A DNA stretch of 64,000 nucleotides from CAVTUU01 sp045804965 (lineage in GTDB: Bacteria > Chloroflexota > Chloroflexia > Thermomicrobiales > UBA6265): the NCBI GenBank assembly GCA_045804965.1, contig JBJMMD010000004.1, positions 62,001 to 126,000 of the forward strand. Reading direction: 5' to 3'. The notes under the pieces were generated by a model, which saw only the letters and a list, made by a program, of their open reading frames with translations, searched no databases and was not told where the DNA came from. The translations under genes and the position numbers were made by a program. Shown here in pieces: positions 34,247-42,650 of this stretch (its first letter is position 1; each line of letters opens with the position of its first letter).

Positions 34247-34687
34247 ATGGCTGATTCAACGAGTCGGTTCGTGACGAAAGCGCTGGCAGATGAACCAGAT
34301 GTCATCGCGCCCGACACGTCGGAGATCCGACTGTTGGCGAGAACGACTCGGGGGAGTATGGCGCATGGAACCTTGCCGACAGGTGGGGTGTCGCTCGCGG
34401 TCAGGCACCGCAATGTCGAGGAAGTTTGGTACGTCCTCAGCGGGCGCGGTCAAGTCTGGCAGAAGCTGAACGATAACGAAGAGATCGTCGAGGCCGGACC
34501 GGGGACTTCACTGAGCATTCCGCCAGAAACGCACTTTCAGTTCCGCACCACCGGCGACGAGCCGTTTCGGTTCATCATGTGCACGATGCCGCCGTGGCCC
34601 GGCGCGGACGAGGCCGTACGCGTGCCAGATTACTGGCCGGTTGAGCCAGGGGAAGAAACCACCGCTCGCCAGCGAGTTCGAAGATGA
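34247..34687 (+). CDS. Single-domain cupin protein
   Basis: The 146-aa protein carries cupin motif 1 as VRHRNVEEVWYVLSGRG (His, Glu ligands) and motif 2 as IPPETHFQFRTTG (His ligand), on a compact barrel. Single cupins like this bind metal and a small ligand, or act as dioxygenases, isomerases or sensors. Its ATG lies behind GAGGGGG. No operon partner is obvious. Confidence 0.8.
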   Translation: MADSTSRFVTKALADEPDVIAPDTSEIRLLARTTRGSMAHGTLPTGGVSLAVRHRNVEEVWYVLSGRGQVWQKLNDNEEIVEAGPGTSLSIPPETHFQFRTTGDEPFRFIMCTMPPWPGADEAVRVPDYWPVEPGEETTARQRVRR

Positions 34688-34866
34688 CGCGCGGCTGCGC
34701 GAGCGCCAGGCGCAGTGCGACGCCGCGAGCGAATTTCCCGAGCGCGGATGACCTGAGGCTGAACAGGTAAGGTGTCGGAAACGCATTGCTGGATGCGTCC
34801 TACAGCCAGTTGGGTTATGTGCCTATTTGGGCTGTCGTGACCAAAGTAGCACGCCGCGTTGGCGGA

Positions 34867-35868
34867 TCAGACGCCGCGCTCCAGATCCCGAATGCCGCGG
34901 ATGCTCAGTCCGACACGCTTGGCGAGCGCCTCCTGACTCAACCCAGCTGCCTCGCGGCGTTGGCGCACCAGCGCTGCCAATTCGGCTTCGGCGTCGGCCG
35001 GCGCAGCTGCGGCTTGGGCGATGATCAGCGCTTTCAAGGCTTCGAGAGCTCGTTTGTAGTCGTTGCGGGCCTGAGCGGGCGGAATCTCCAGAATCTCGGC
35101 CACCTCGTTCCAGGCGAGGTGCATCTGGTCACGCAATGTGATAACCGCTTGGTCATGCGCAGGCAGTAGTGCCACGCTCGGAAGATCCGCTATGCTCAAG
35201 GCATGGAGCGCGCGGATCAGGGCGGCATCCGCTGGATCGAGACCGCCTGCATCAGCGGGCAGCCCTCGCGCGACCGCTTCCGAATAGTCGGCAACTCGTT
35301 GCGCCGCACGGTCGTCTCTGAGGGCCACGATCGCTCGTTCGCCGAGTTCACGCGCACTGGCCGGATCGACTCGCAAGACCTCGGCCACCTCACTGTAGGA
35401 AAGGCCCGCGAAGTACAGCAGCTCGAGGAGCTCCTGCTCCCGCGGAGTTAACCGGGCGATGGCAGCCTCGAGGTCCTGATACAAAATGACATTGTTCTCA
35501 AACGATCCCTCAGCGCTGGCTACGGGTGCCGGGGTTTCTGCAAGCAGAGGCACCGTGCGCTGATATTCCGCGGACTTGAGGGCGTCAAGCGCCGCCCGAC
35601 GGGCGATGGCCATGAGCCAGGGCCGGAAGGCACCACGGCAGTTGGCGACGTTGAACCAGGCGCGTTCTTCTGCAACGAGCGCGGTGTGCTCCGCGAGGTC
35701 AGCATCCTTGAGGTACCACCAGCAAAATCGGACCAGACTCAGTCGATACGGCGCCACCAACTGCTCGAAGGCCGCGGCGTCCCCGTGCTGGGCGCGGGCG
35801 AGGAGTGCTGCTTCGGAGGCAGTTGGACGGGGTGTCTGGAGATCCTTGTCGTCGCGGTCCATGCTCAT
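34867..35868 (-). CDS. ECF-type sigma factor with an extra region-4-like segment and a truncated XRE helix-turn-helix
   Basis: The 333-aa protein starts like its neighbour (SEAALLARAQHGDAAAFEQL, region 2 RFCWWYLKD; region 4 LTPREQELLELLYFAGLSYSEVAEVL). It then adds a second region-4-like helix pair (ALLPAHDQAVITLRDQMHLAWNEVAEIL) and ends with the first half of an XRE HTH (LRQRREAAGLSQE-type, here VRQRREAAGLSQEALAKRVG), stopping at DLERGV where the XRE fold would normally continue. The TGA may be a truncation. Its ATG overlaps the stop of the upstream sigma gene by 4 bp. Confidence 0.78.
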   Translation of the reverse strand: MSMDRDDKDLQTPRPTASEAALLARAQHGDAAAFEQLVAPYRLSLVRFCWWYLKDADLAEHTALVAEERAWFNVANCRGAFRPWLMAIARRAALDALKSAEYQRTVPLLAETPAPVASAEGSFENNVILYQDLEAAIARLTPREQELLELLYFAGLSYSEVAEVLRVDPASARELGERAIVALRDDRAAQRVADYSEAVARGLPADAGGLDPADAALIRALHALSIADLPSVALLPAHDQAVITLRDQMHLAWNEVAEILEIPPAQARNDYKRALEALKALIIAQAAAAPADAEAELAALVRQRREAAGLSQEALAKRVGLSIRGIRDLERGV

Positions 35869-36488
35869 TGCCCCGTGCCACCGGTCGATTCGCCGTTCTC
35901 CCCAAGCGCGAGCAGAATTCGCAGGGCCTTGGCAGCCCGTCTGAAGCGCTGGCGAGCACTGTCCTGGCTCAGACCAAGTCGCTCGGCAATTGTAGCGAAA
36001 CTCGCTCCGGCAAGATGCAGTTCCACGACGGCTCGGAAAGGTGGAGGTAGCTGTTCAATTGCCGCGATGAGGTCGAGCCGCCGAGCCACGTCATCAGCGA
36101 GCAGCTCCTGTCTTGTGGCGACACCTGACGGATCGCCCTCCTCGGGGAGGGGCACCGTCCGCCGATGCGCCGCCTTGTCCAGCTCATCCAATGCGTGGTT
36201 TCTGGCGATCCCGAACAGCCAAGGCCGAAACTCGCCTCGGCAGTCGCCGATCTTTGCCCACGCTCGTTCGATAGCTACCCACGCGGCATCTTCCGCGCGA
36301 TGGTCCTTGAGGTAACCTTGGCAAAACCCGATGAGTGGCGCACGATAGCGCGCGACCAATTCCGCAAAGGCCGCTTCATTTCCTTGCTGGGCTCGGGCGA
36401 GGAGCGCTGCATCGGTGGGCGGTTCCACGGACGTCCCGTCAACATCCTGTCGATCATTCCTTCCAAGTCGTGCGGCGCAGAATAACAC
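35865..36488 (-). CDS. ECF-type RNA polymerase sigma factor
   Basis: The sigma factor has region 2 (NEAAFAELVARYRAPLIGFC, RGEFRPWLFGIARNHALDEL) and region 4 (QLPPPFRAVVELHLAGASFA, TIAERLGLSQDSARQRFRRA). It is a close paralogue of the downstream gene, with which it is translationally coupled through an ATGA overlap. No anti-sigma factor gene is adjacent. The start is uncertain: the open frame begins at GTG 36488, and GTG 36428, just before EPPTDAALLARAQQG, gives the length seen in the paralogue. Divergent from 36680. Confidence 0.8.
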   Translation of the reverse strand: MLFCAARLGRNDRQDVDGTSVEPPTDAALLARAQQGNEAAFAELVARYRAPLIGFCQGYLKDHRAEDAAWVAIERAWAKIGDCRGEFRPWLFGIARNHALDELDKAAHRRTVPLPEEGDPSGVATRQELLADDVARRLDLIAAIEQLPPPFRAVVELHLAGASFATIAERLGLSQDSARQRFRRAAKALRILLALGENGESTGGTGQ

Positions 36489-36679
36489 TTAGTCACATGG
36501 CGGCTGTGCGCGGACCGGTTTCCGGTCGACCCGGCCGTTCTGACGGGATCAGGCAAGCTAGCGCGAAGCAGTTGCCGCCAGCGCCGTGCCGCCCATCATC
36601 CGTCACAACTGTCCATACTTGGCCGTCTTGATAATAGAAGCAGGGCAAACACACGACCACCAGGAGAAGGGAGCGCGCG

Positions 36680-37069
36680 ATGCGGCACTATCGACAGGAA
36701 TGGATCGCAGCCTTGGAGTCCGGCCGGTTCCCACAAGTGTTTGGAAAGGTACGTGAAGGAAACAAGCGGTGCGCGATGGGCGTCGGACTGGAAGTGCTGC
36801 GTGAGCACGACGGACTGCCCGAACCATCGAAGCCGACGTTTTTTCAGGCCATGCAAGTGCTCGGGACTCGGCTGGGGATCAGCGCTCGCCAGCTTGCGCT
36901 CGTCAATGAGATGAACGATCGCCTGCACCTGAGCCATGCCGAGATTGCCCAGATCCTGCGCCAATTCGAGCGTCGAGACACGCTGAACGCGGCTGAACAT
37001 GATCCGGCCGCGTGGGAAGATTGGTCACCGCGAGTGCGGGAGGACAGTGACATCTCCTCGCGGGAGTAG
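36680..37069 (+). CDS. Small conserved protein of the 'W..AL.SG.Y.Q..G' hypothetical family
   Basis: The 129-aa protein matches the pattern of an uncharacterised family common in bacteria and phages: EWIAALESGRFPQVFGKVRE, then the CAMGVGLEVL block (normally FCCLGVLCDL) and a C-terminal LALVNEMNDRLHLSHAEIAQIL (normally LNDxxGxSFxEIAxxI). ATG 36680 follows GAGAAGGGAGCGCGCG. Function unknown in the family. Both Cys-rich features of the typical CCLGV block are reduced to one Cys here. Confidence 0.65.
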   Translation: MRHYRQEWIAALESGRFPQVFGKVREGNKRCAMGVGLEVLREHDGLPEPSKPTFFQAMQVLGTRLGISARQLALVNEMNDRLHLSHAEIAQILRQFERRDTLNAAEHDPAAWEDWSPRVREDSDISSRE

Positions 37070-37255
37070 TTCGATGCAGCTCGGCTCGCAACGCAACGAC
37101 GGGCCTATCCCGCGGAACGAGAAGCAATTGACCACCTGAACAAGGACCGGTCGTCAATTGAGCATTGAACGCGTCGCTCGCGATCACTTCAGGTCGCGAA
37201 TGTCGAAAGTGCGACCAGGGATGGCGCCAGGTCTGACAATGTGCAGCCTTCGCCG
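37070..37255. other. Non-coding stretch
   Basis: No supported feature between the small conserved gene and the remnant at 37256. Confidence 0.4.
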
Positions 37256-37453
37256 CTATCGGACGTGTCCGGCACCTAGCTCGTCCACGATCAAATGGAC
37301 CAGACACCACGCCAGCGCGATCTCCAGCGTCTGACCCCGGACCTCCTCGCGCACTCACGAAAGTAGCAGGACGCACCAGCCAGCGTGATCGACCCACCAC
37401 TCGCCGATGTAGCCGCGGCGTTCGCCGATCAGCAGGAACCCGGATTCCGACAA
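37256..37453 (-). pseudogene. Remnant ORF interrupted by an in-frame TGA
   Basis: Starting at TTG 37453, 3 bp past the YccF-like gene stop, the frame reads SESGFLLIGERRGYIGEWWV then DHAGWCVLLLS, meets TGA at 37357-37355, and goes on VREEVRGQTLEIALAWCLVH to TAG at 37258-37256. Both halves look like protein (good codon use, Trp/Cys pattern), so a single nonsense change or frameshift is likely. Family unknown. Confidence 0.35.
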
Positions 37454-37455
37454 CG

Positions 37456-38238
37456 CTAGTGCCGCTGAAGGGTCATGACGCCACTGGTTCGGTTGTACAT
37501 CATGATGGAAATGGGCAAGGTGACGATGAGGAATCCGATCAGCCAGGCGCTAACAAGCCACAGGGCGCCGAGCCACCAGCCGATGAAGATGAACCACAAG
37601 CCGCGAATGAACCAGGGGTATTGGGGATTGTTGGATTCGACGACGTAGGCCACGCCGTCTCGGTACTCCGTACGAAACGCCGCTGTGCGCGCCCGCAACG
37701 TCACTACCTGCGGGATGCGGTTGAAGAAGTAGAACCCGAGCGGGATGCCGATCAGGGTGAGCATGCAGAGGTATCCGAGAACGATCATCCATCCCGAAAG
37801 CCACCAGCCGATGAAGATGTACCAAAGAGCACGGACAAAGAACGAATGTTGCCGAGTTTGGGGAGAGAAGACAACGGTCGGCGGACTCGGAGCGACGACA
37901 GCTGATCCGGACCATGAGTGGTAGGCGATGGGAGGAGACGGCGGAGTCGTGGCAACTGGCACGGCCGGCGCGGGTTGATATCTTGGCTCCTCTCGCGGCA
38001 ACCAAGATGTCGCGGACGGAGTTGCGAGTTCAATTGTCGAACTTGGGACAGCATCCTGTGAAGTACCGCAGTTTCGGCAAAACCGGGCGCCAGGCTTCAG
38101 ATCCGATCCGCAATTTTTGCACTTTGCCGCCGCGGGCTCGGCGGGCACGAACGATGGGCTAGAGACATCTGCTCCACATTCCGGACAAAAGCGATCCGAT
38201 GAAGCGACCTCAGTCCCGCACGCACGGCATATGGTCAT
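37456..38238 (-). CDS. Zinc-ribbon protein with two YccF-type membrane domains
   Basis: The 260-aa protein has two N-terminal zinc ribbons (CRACG ... CPECG; CKNCG ... CRNCG), a Pro-rich linker and two tandem YccF-like (PF03733) units, each with the FIFIGWW-type turn: ALWYIFIGWWLSGW then LTLIGIPLGFYFFNR, and GLWFIFIGWWLGALW then LPISIMMYNR. Ribbons should sit in the cytoplasm. YccF function is unknown. The ATG at 38238 lies just behind GGAGACAAT. Confidence 0.85.
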   Translation of the reverse strand: MTICRACGTEVASSDRFCPECGADVSSPSFVPAEPAAAKCKNCGSDLKPGARFCRNCGTSQDAVPSSTIELATPSATSWLPREEPRYQPAPAVPVATTPPSPPIAYHSWSGSAVVAPSPPTVVFSPQTRQHSFFVRALWYIFIGWWLSGWMIVLGYLCMLTLIGIPLGFYFFNRIPQVVTLRARTAAFRTEYRDGVAYVVESNNPQYPWFIRGLWFIFIGWWLGALWLVSAWLIGFLIVTLPISIMMYNRTSGVMTLQRH

Positions 38239-38356
38239 CGATTGTCTCCTTTCCCGGCACCCATCGAAACTCCTGTCGGGAATTTCTGAGCAAACACTTT
38301 CGCTGGAACGAGCAATAGCACGAAGGCGAGTGACGCACCAAAGCGGGAAAAAATGG

Positions 38357-38671
38357 ATGCTCCCTAACCATATAAAAGCAACACAGACTACCGCCTATGC
38401 CGCGATATTAACGACATTCCGACGAGCCGCGGAAAATCCGACACAGATCATTTTGGGCAATGGCCGAAGGATACCACGTGCTGGCGAACATAAAGTGGAA
38501 TTTGTGGGTATAGGTATCACTAAACCGATAGAGGGTTTCCCCTACTCGCTTGAGAACATCGAAGAGACCGAGGACGGCTGGTTCCACGTCGGCGGGATCG
38601 GTGAGCCTGAGCACCGAGACGTCCTGTATGATCCGGTCACGAATGAGAAAGAGCTACGTCGCGCTCACTGA
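38357..38671 (+). CDS. Hypothetical protein (about 104 aa)
   Basis: The C-terminal 60 residues (KVEFVGIGITKPIEGFPYSL, then EETEDGWFHVGGIGEPEHRD) look like a genuine compact domain. The start is uncertain; ATG 38357 has no clear SD, and the open frame reaches back to 38117 over the divergent YccF-like gene. AT-rich upstream DNA suggests an acquired or decayed gene. Family not recognised. Confidence 0.4.
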   Translation: MLPNHIKATQTTAYAAILTTFRRAAENPTQIILGNGRRIPRAGEHKVEFVGIGITKPIEGFPYSLENIEETEDGWFHVGGIGEPEHRDVLYDPVTNEKELRRAH

Positions 38672-38712
38672 GCGGGAAATCGAGTTATTCGGACGCATAA
38701 ACGGGAACACTT

Positions 38713-39744
38713 ATGACACTGACACCTTCTCTCATTCATCCCTGGGTCGCTGAAGCGCTGCCCTCTAGTCAGCAGCTCAGCCAGGCTTCTGATCAGTTCA
38801 GCCGATCAACATCTGCTTCTGGGCGGGTTCGGTTTGGGGTCAGTATTTATCCGCAGCCGGCGGAGTGGCGCGAGTTTTTCGAGATCGTGCAGCGGATCGA
38901 GGCGCTGGGGTACGACTCGTATTGGGCGTATGACCATCCCACGGCGCGGGCGGACTGCTGGACCGCCCTGGCGGCGCTGGCGACCCAGACCTCCACCATC
39001 CGCCTGGGGACGATGATCGATTGCATCTACTACCGCCCGGCGTATCTACTCGCCCGCCAGGCGGCGGACGTCGATCGCCTCAGCGGGGGCCGCTTGGTGC
39101 TCGGGGTCGGAATCGGCGACAACCCGGCCGAATTCGCGGACATGGGGCTGCGCTACCCGCCGGTGATCGAGCGCCAGCACATGTTGGAAGAGACGATCAC
39201 GATTTTGCGCGGATTGTGGTCGGGCGAGCCGTTCGAGTTCGCCGGGCAATATGTTGTTGCGCGCAACAAACTCGGCTTTCTGCCCCCGGTGCAGCAGCCG
39301 CACATCCCGATTTTGCTGGCGGGCGGGGGCGAGAAGGTGACGTTGCGGCAGGTCGCCAAGTACGCCGACATGTCGAACTTCGGCTCGCACGCGACGACCG
39401 GCGGCGCCTATGAGACCGCCGACGTGGCGCGCAAGTACGACGTCCTGCGCGGATATTGTGAGGAGATCGCGCGCCCGTTCGACAGCATTTTGCGCAGCCA
39501 GTTCACGATGCCGCTGATTCTCGTCGAGCGCGCCGATCAGCTTCAGGCGCGGCTGGCGGAGGTCCCGAAGGCGACGCGCGAGTTCTGCAAGACGAGCCTT
39601 GTCGCCGGCACGCCGGAGGACGCGATTCGCTATTACCAGGCGCTGGCCGATGCCGGGGTGCAGTACTTTGTGGCGAATATCCTCGACCAGGATTGGCAGA
39701 CGATCGAGCTTTTGGCGCGCGAGGTGATGCCGGCGTTTCAGTAG
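38713..39744 (+). CDS. LLM-class (bacterial luciferase-like) F420/flavin-dependent monooxygenase
   Basis: The protein carries the luciferase-like TIM barrel: RVRFGVSIYPQPAEWREFFE, the AYDHPTARADCWTALAALA strand, RIRLGT-type (here STIRLGTMIDC), DRLSGGRLVLGVGIGDN and LLAGGGEKVTLRQVAKYADM. The Actinobacteria/Chloroflexi subgroup mostly uses F420. The first ~37 residues are an odd Ser-rich extension; homology begins at RVRFGV, but no better start codon exists between. Substrate unknown. It precedes the tyrosine-degradation genes on the same strand. Confidence 0.85.
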   Translation: MTLTPSLIHPWVAEALPSSQQLSQASDQFSRSTSASGRVRFGVSIYPQPAEWREFFEIVQRIEALGYDSYWAYDHPTARADCWTALAALATQTSTIRLGTMIDCIYYRPAYLLARQAADVDRLSGGRLVLGVGIGDNPAEFADMGLRYPPVIERQHMLEETITILRGLWSGEPFEFAGQYVVARNKLGFLPPVQQPHIPILLAGGGEKVTLRQVAKYADMSNFGSHATTGGAYETADVARKYDVLRGYCEEIARPFDSILRSQFTMPLILVERADQLQARLAEVPKATREFCKTSLVAGTPEDAIRYYQALADAGVQYFVANILDQDWQTIELLAREVMPAFQ

Positions 39745-39775
39745 GGCCGAGTATCTGCGCCCGGCGGACCAAGCC

Positions 39776-40006
39776 GTGATCAAGGCGCCGGAGATCGGCG
39801 GGCCAGCTCGTTTGGAATCCCGGCCGGCGCTGGCCGATAGCCCATTGGTCGGCTCATGGGCCGTCTCCTCGATCGATCCGCATGGTGCGGACTTGTCGGC
39901 TCTGGTGACCTTTCATGCCGACAGCTCCGTCATCGCGATCGAGCGTCTACACCGTTTACCGACGAAGAGACGGGATCTTCTCGCCACGGCAATCCTTTTG
40001 CGGTAA
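39776..40006 (+). pseudogene. Gene fragment with SALVTFHADSSVI segment
   Basis: The frame from GTG 39776 reads sensibly to RLHRLPT (RPALADSPLVGSWAVSSIDP then SALVTFHADSSVIAIERL), which looks like the front half of a small lipocalin-like/SnoaL-size domain. It then turns basic and ends. I read it as a truncated gene. The rest of the gap to 40133 shows only the SD (GAGGAGG) of the next gene. Confidence 0.35.
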
Positions 40007-40133
40007 ACAGCGGCAGAACCACGCGCTCCTGGTCCAGGGCAGGAAGGTGGCGAGCAAAGGGTTACAATCACCCTGAGTTACGTGGTCGCGGTGGGGCGAT
40101 CAGGTTGTCCGCCTCGCAGAGGAGGTCCATGAG

Positions 40134-41279
40134 ATGGTGCAATCACCGGCTCGGACGGAAGAGACACAGTCGACCGCTGGCGCCGCCGACCACGACCACC
40201 TGCCGATTCAAGGCATCGATTACATCGAGTTCTACGTCGGCAACGCCAAACAAGCAGCCCACTTTTACCGGACGGGGTTCGGCTTCCGCCTCACCGCCTA
40301 CAGCGGCCCGGAAACGAAGGTCCGCGATCGCGCGTCCTACGTGGTCGAGCAAGGCGATATTCGCTTCGTTTTCACCGCCGCGCTCACGCCCGATTCCGAG
40401 ATCGCCCGTCATGTCAATCTCCATGGCGACGGGGTGAAAGACGTCGCCCTCCGCGTCGACGATGCCGCGGCCGCGTTCGCGGCGGCCGTTGCTCGGGGCG
40501 CGGAACCGGTCCTCGAACCAACCTGGATCGAGGGCAAGAAGGGACGCATCCAGAAGGCGGCGATCAAGACCTACGGCGAAACGGTCCACACCTTCATCAA
40601 CCGCGCGGAATATGTGGGAACGTTCGCGCCCGGCTTCGTGCGGATGGAGGATCCTCGCGGCGAACAGGGGGTTGGCCTGCAGCGGATCGACCATGTCGTC
40701 GGCAACGTCGAGCTCGGCAAGATGAACGAGTGGGTCGATTTTTACGCCCGCGTCATGGGTTTCTCGCAGCTCGTGCACTTCGATGATCAAGCGATTAGCA
40801 CGGAATACTCGGCCCTGATGTCGAAGGTGATGCAGGACGGTTCCGGGAAGATCAAGTTCCCGATCAACGAACCGGCCGAAGGCAAGCGGAAGAGCCAAAT
40901 CGAGGAATACCTCGACTTTTACCGCGGACCCGGCGTTCAACACATTGCCCTGATCAGCGACAACATTGTCGCTACCGTCGAGGACATGCACCGGCGCGGG
41001 ATCGGATTCCTCCGCATACCCGGCACGTATTACGAGGAGTTGCCGGAACGGATCGGCCAGATCGAAGAGCCGCTGGACGCCCTGGAGCGCCTGGGCATCC
41101 TGGCCGACCGGGACGAAGACGGCTACCTGCTCCAGATCTTCACGAAAGGCGTGCAGGACCGCCCGACCATCTTCTTTGAGATCATTGAACGTCACGGCGC
41201 CCAGGGTTTCGGCGCCGGCAACTTCAAGGCCCTCTTCGTGGCGCTCGAAGCCGAGCAGGAAAAACGAGGGAATTTGTAG
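40134..41279 (+). CDS. hppD: 4-hydroxyphenylpyruvate dioxygenase
   Basis: The 381-aa enzyme has the two-barrel VOC layout of HPPD with the iron triad visible: His187 in RIDHVVGNV, His270 in GVQHIALISDN and Glu349 in FFEIIERHG. It converts 4-hydroxyphenylpyruvate to homogentisate in tyrosine breakdown, in the cytoplasm. GAGGAGG precedes ATG 40134 by 8 nt. It is followed on the same strand by the FAH-family hydrolase (41483) and homogentisate dioxygenase (42651), which catalyse later steps, so a pathway cluster is well supported, although gaps of about 200 bp suggest separate promoters or internal repeats. Confidence 0.95.
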   Translation: MVQSPARTEETQSTAGAADHDHLPIQGIDYIEFYVGNAKQAAHFYRTGFGFRLTAYSGPETKVRDRASYVVEQGDIRFVFTAALTPDSEIARHVNLHGDGVKDVALRVDDAAAAFAAAVARGAEPVLEPTWIEGKKGRIQKAAIKTYGETVHTFINRAEYVGTFAPGFVRMEDPRGEQGVGLQRIDHVVGNVELGKMNEWVDFYARVMGFSQLVHFDDQAISTEYSALMSKVMQDGSGKIKFPINEPAEGKRKSQIEEYLDFYRGPGVQHIALISDNIVATVEDMHRRGIGFLRIPGTYYEELPERIGQIEEPLDALERLGILADRDEDGYLLQIFTKGVQDRPTIFFEIIERHGAQGFGAGNFKALFVALEAEQEKRGNL

Positions 41280-41291
41280 GGATTGTGGACC

Positions 41292-41312
41292 GGCCGCGCC
41301 GTCTGCGCGGCC
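41292..41312 (+). terminator. Hairpin after hppD
   Basis: GGCCGCGC (41292-41299), loop CGTCT, GCGCGGCC (41305-41312), starting 12 bp after the stop. No U-tract, so termination is possible but not certain. Confidence 0.45.
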
Positions 41313-41482
41313 CTAAAGCGACCACGCTGAGCCTGCGAAGCCCCGTCAATGGGGCGAGACACGCGATTGGCTGCATGTTGTGAATAGCCGGCTTTAGCCG
41401 AGTCCGTCGGTTCAGCCCGCGGGAAGGGTGATGCTAGCCCCGCGCCCGCGACGAACGCCGCATAGTCTGAGGGCAACCGCCT

Positions 41483-42430
41483 ATGCGTCTCGCAACCTAT
41501 CGTCATGAGAAGAAGAGCCCGTCGCCGAGTGTTGGTGTGGTTCAGGGGGACCGCGTGCTCAACGCCGCGCGGCTGCTCGGCGAATCGGACCCACTCGAAA
41601 TGCTCGCGCTCCTCGATCGAGGGCCGGAGGGGATGGCGGCGCTGGCTGAGGCGGCGACCCGGTTCGCGGACACGCATCGCAGCGCCCACATCGTCCCCGA
41701 GGAGATCGCGGCGGCAAGCTGGGAGGTCGAGCTGCTGGCGCCCGTTCTCCGGCCGCGGTCGCTACGGGATTTCTACGCCTTCGAGGAGCACGTCGCGACG
41801 GCGCATCAGAAGCGCGGACGCGAGGTGCCGCCCGCGTGGTACGAAATGCCGGTCTTCTATTACAGCCACACCGGGAGCATCATCGGCCCGGACGCGCCGC
41901 TGCCGAAACCAGCCTGGACCGAAAAGCTCGATTTCGAGCTCGAGATCGCCTGCGTGATCGGGAACCGCGGGCGCGATATCGATGCGGCCTCAGCCGATTC
42001 CTTTATCGCCGGCTACACGATCATGAATGATTGGAGCGCGCGCGATGTCCAGCGGGAGGAGATGAGCGTTGGTCTCGGTCCCGCCAAGGGCAAGGATTTC
42101 GCGACCTCGCTTGGACCATTGCTCGTCACGCCGGACGAGCTTGCCGATCGTGTCGCCGACAGCCGGCATGACTTGACAATGATCGCCCGGATCAATGGCG
42201 AGGAGATCACCCGCGGCAACGCGAAGTCCATCCACTGGACCTTTGCCGACATGATCGCTCGCGCCTCGCAATCGGTCGAGCTCATGCCGGGCGATGTCCT
42301 TGGCTCGGGCACGGTCGGCGGCGGTTGCTTGCTCGAGCTCGGCGAGGACGTGCATCCCTGGCTCGTTCCCGGCGATGAAGTCGAACTCGAAATTGAACGC
42401 CTTGGGAGGTTAAGGAACCGGGTCGTTTAA
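41483..42430 (+). CDS. Fumarylacetoacetate hydrolase family protein
   Basis: The 315-aa protein has the FAH fold with its metal ligands in context: LRDFYAFEEHVATAH, KLDFELEIACVIGN, and MNDWSARDVQ. LGPAKGKDFATSLGP and the C-terminal GSGTVGGGCLLELG are also typical. In this cluster it most likely cleaves fumarylacetoacetate to fumarate and acetoacetate, the last homogentisate step; other FAH-family members act on acylpyruvates, so context carries the assignment. The start ATG 41483 has a weak SD. Maleylacetoacetate isomerase is not seen in the window. Confidence 0.87.
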   Translation: MRLATYRHEKKSPSPSVGVVQGDRVLNAARLLGESDPLEMLALLDRGPEGMAALAEAATRFADTHRSAHIVPEEIAAASWEVELLAPVLRPRSLRDFYAFEEHVATAHQKRGREVPPAWYEMPVFYYSHTGSIIGPDAPLPKPAWTEKLDFELEIACVIGNRGRDIDAASADSFIAGYTIMNDWSARDVQREEMSVGLGPAKGKDFATSLGPLLVTPDELADRVADSRHDLTMIARINGEEITRGNAKSIHWTFADMIARASQSVELMPGDVLGSGTVGGGCLLELGEDVHPWLVPGDEVELEIERLGRLRNRVV

Positions 42431-42650
42431 GACCGTCATGCCGAGCGCCACTTTCGTCATGCCGAACCACCCCCTGTCATGCCGAGCTTGTCGAGGCATC
42501 TCGTTTCTTCCAACGTGCTGGCTCTGAGACCGAGATTCTTCGACTTCGCTCAGAATGACGGGGGGCTAGGGCTCAGAACGACGGGTAAGGGGCGCTCGCA
42601 ATGACGAGCGAGTGAATGCTCAGAACGACCAACGACAGAAGGAGAGACCG
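42431..42650. other. Intergenic block of dispersed repeats
   Basis: Contains three GTCATGCCGAGC-type units (near 42437, 42459 and 42476) and the GATTCTTCGACTTCG repeat at 42534. GAAGGAGAGACCG before 42651 is the HmgA SD. Confidence 0.5.
42534..42560 (+). repeat. Dispersed imperfect-palindrome repeat (GATTCTTCGACTTCG... copy)
   Basis: Family of 4595, 15937 and 53456; ATTCT/AGAAT arms. Confidence 0.65.
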
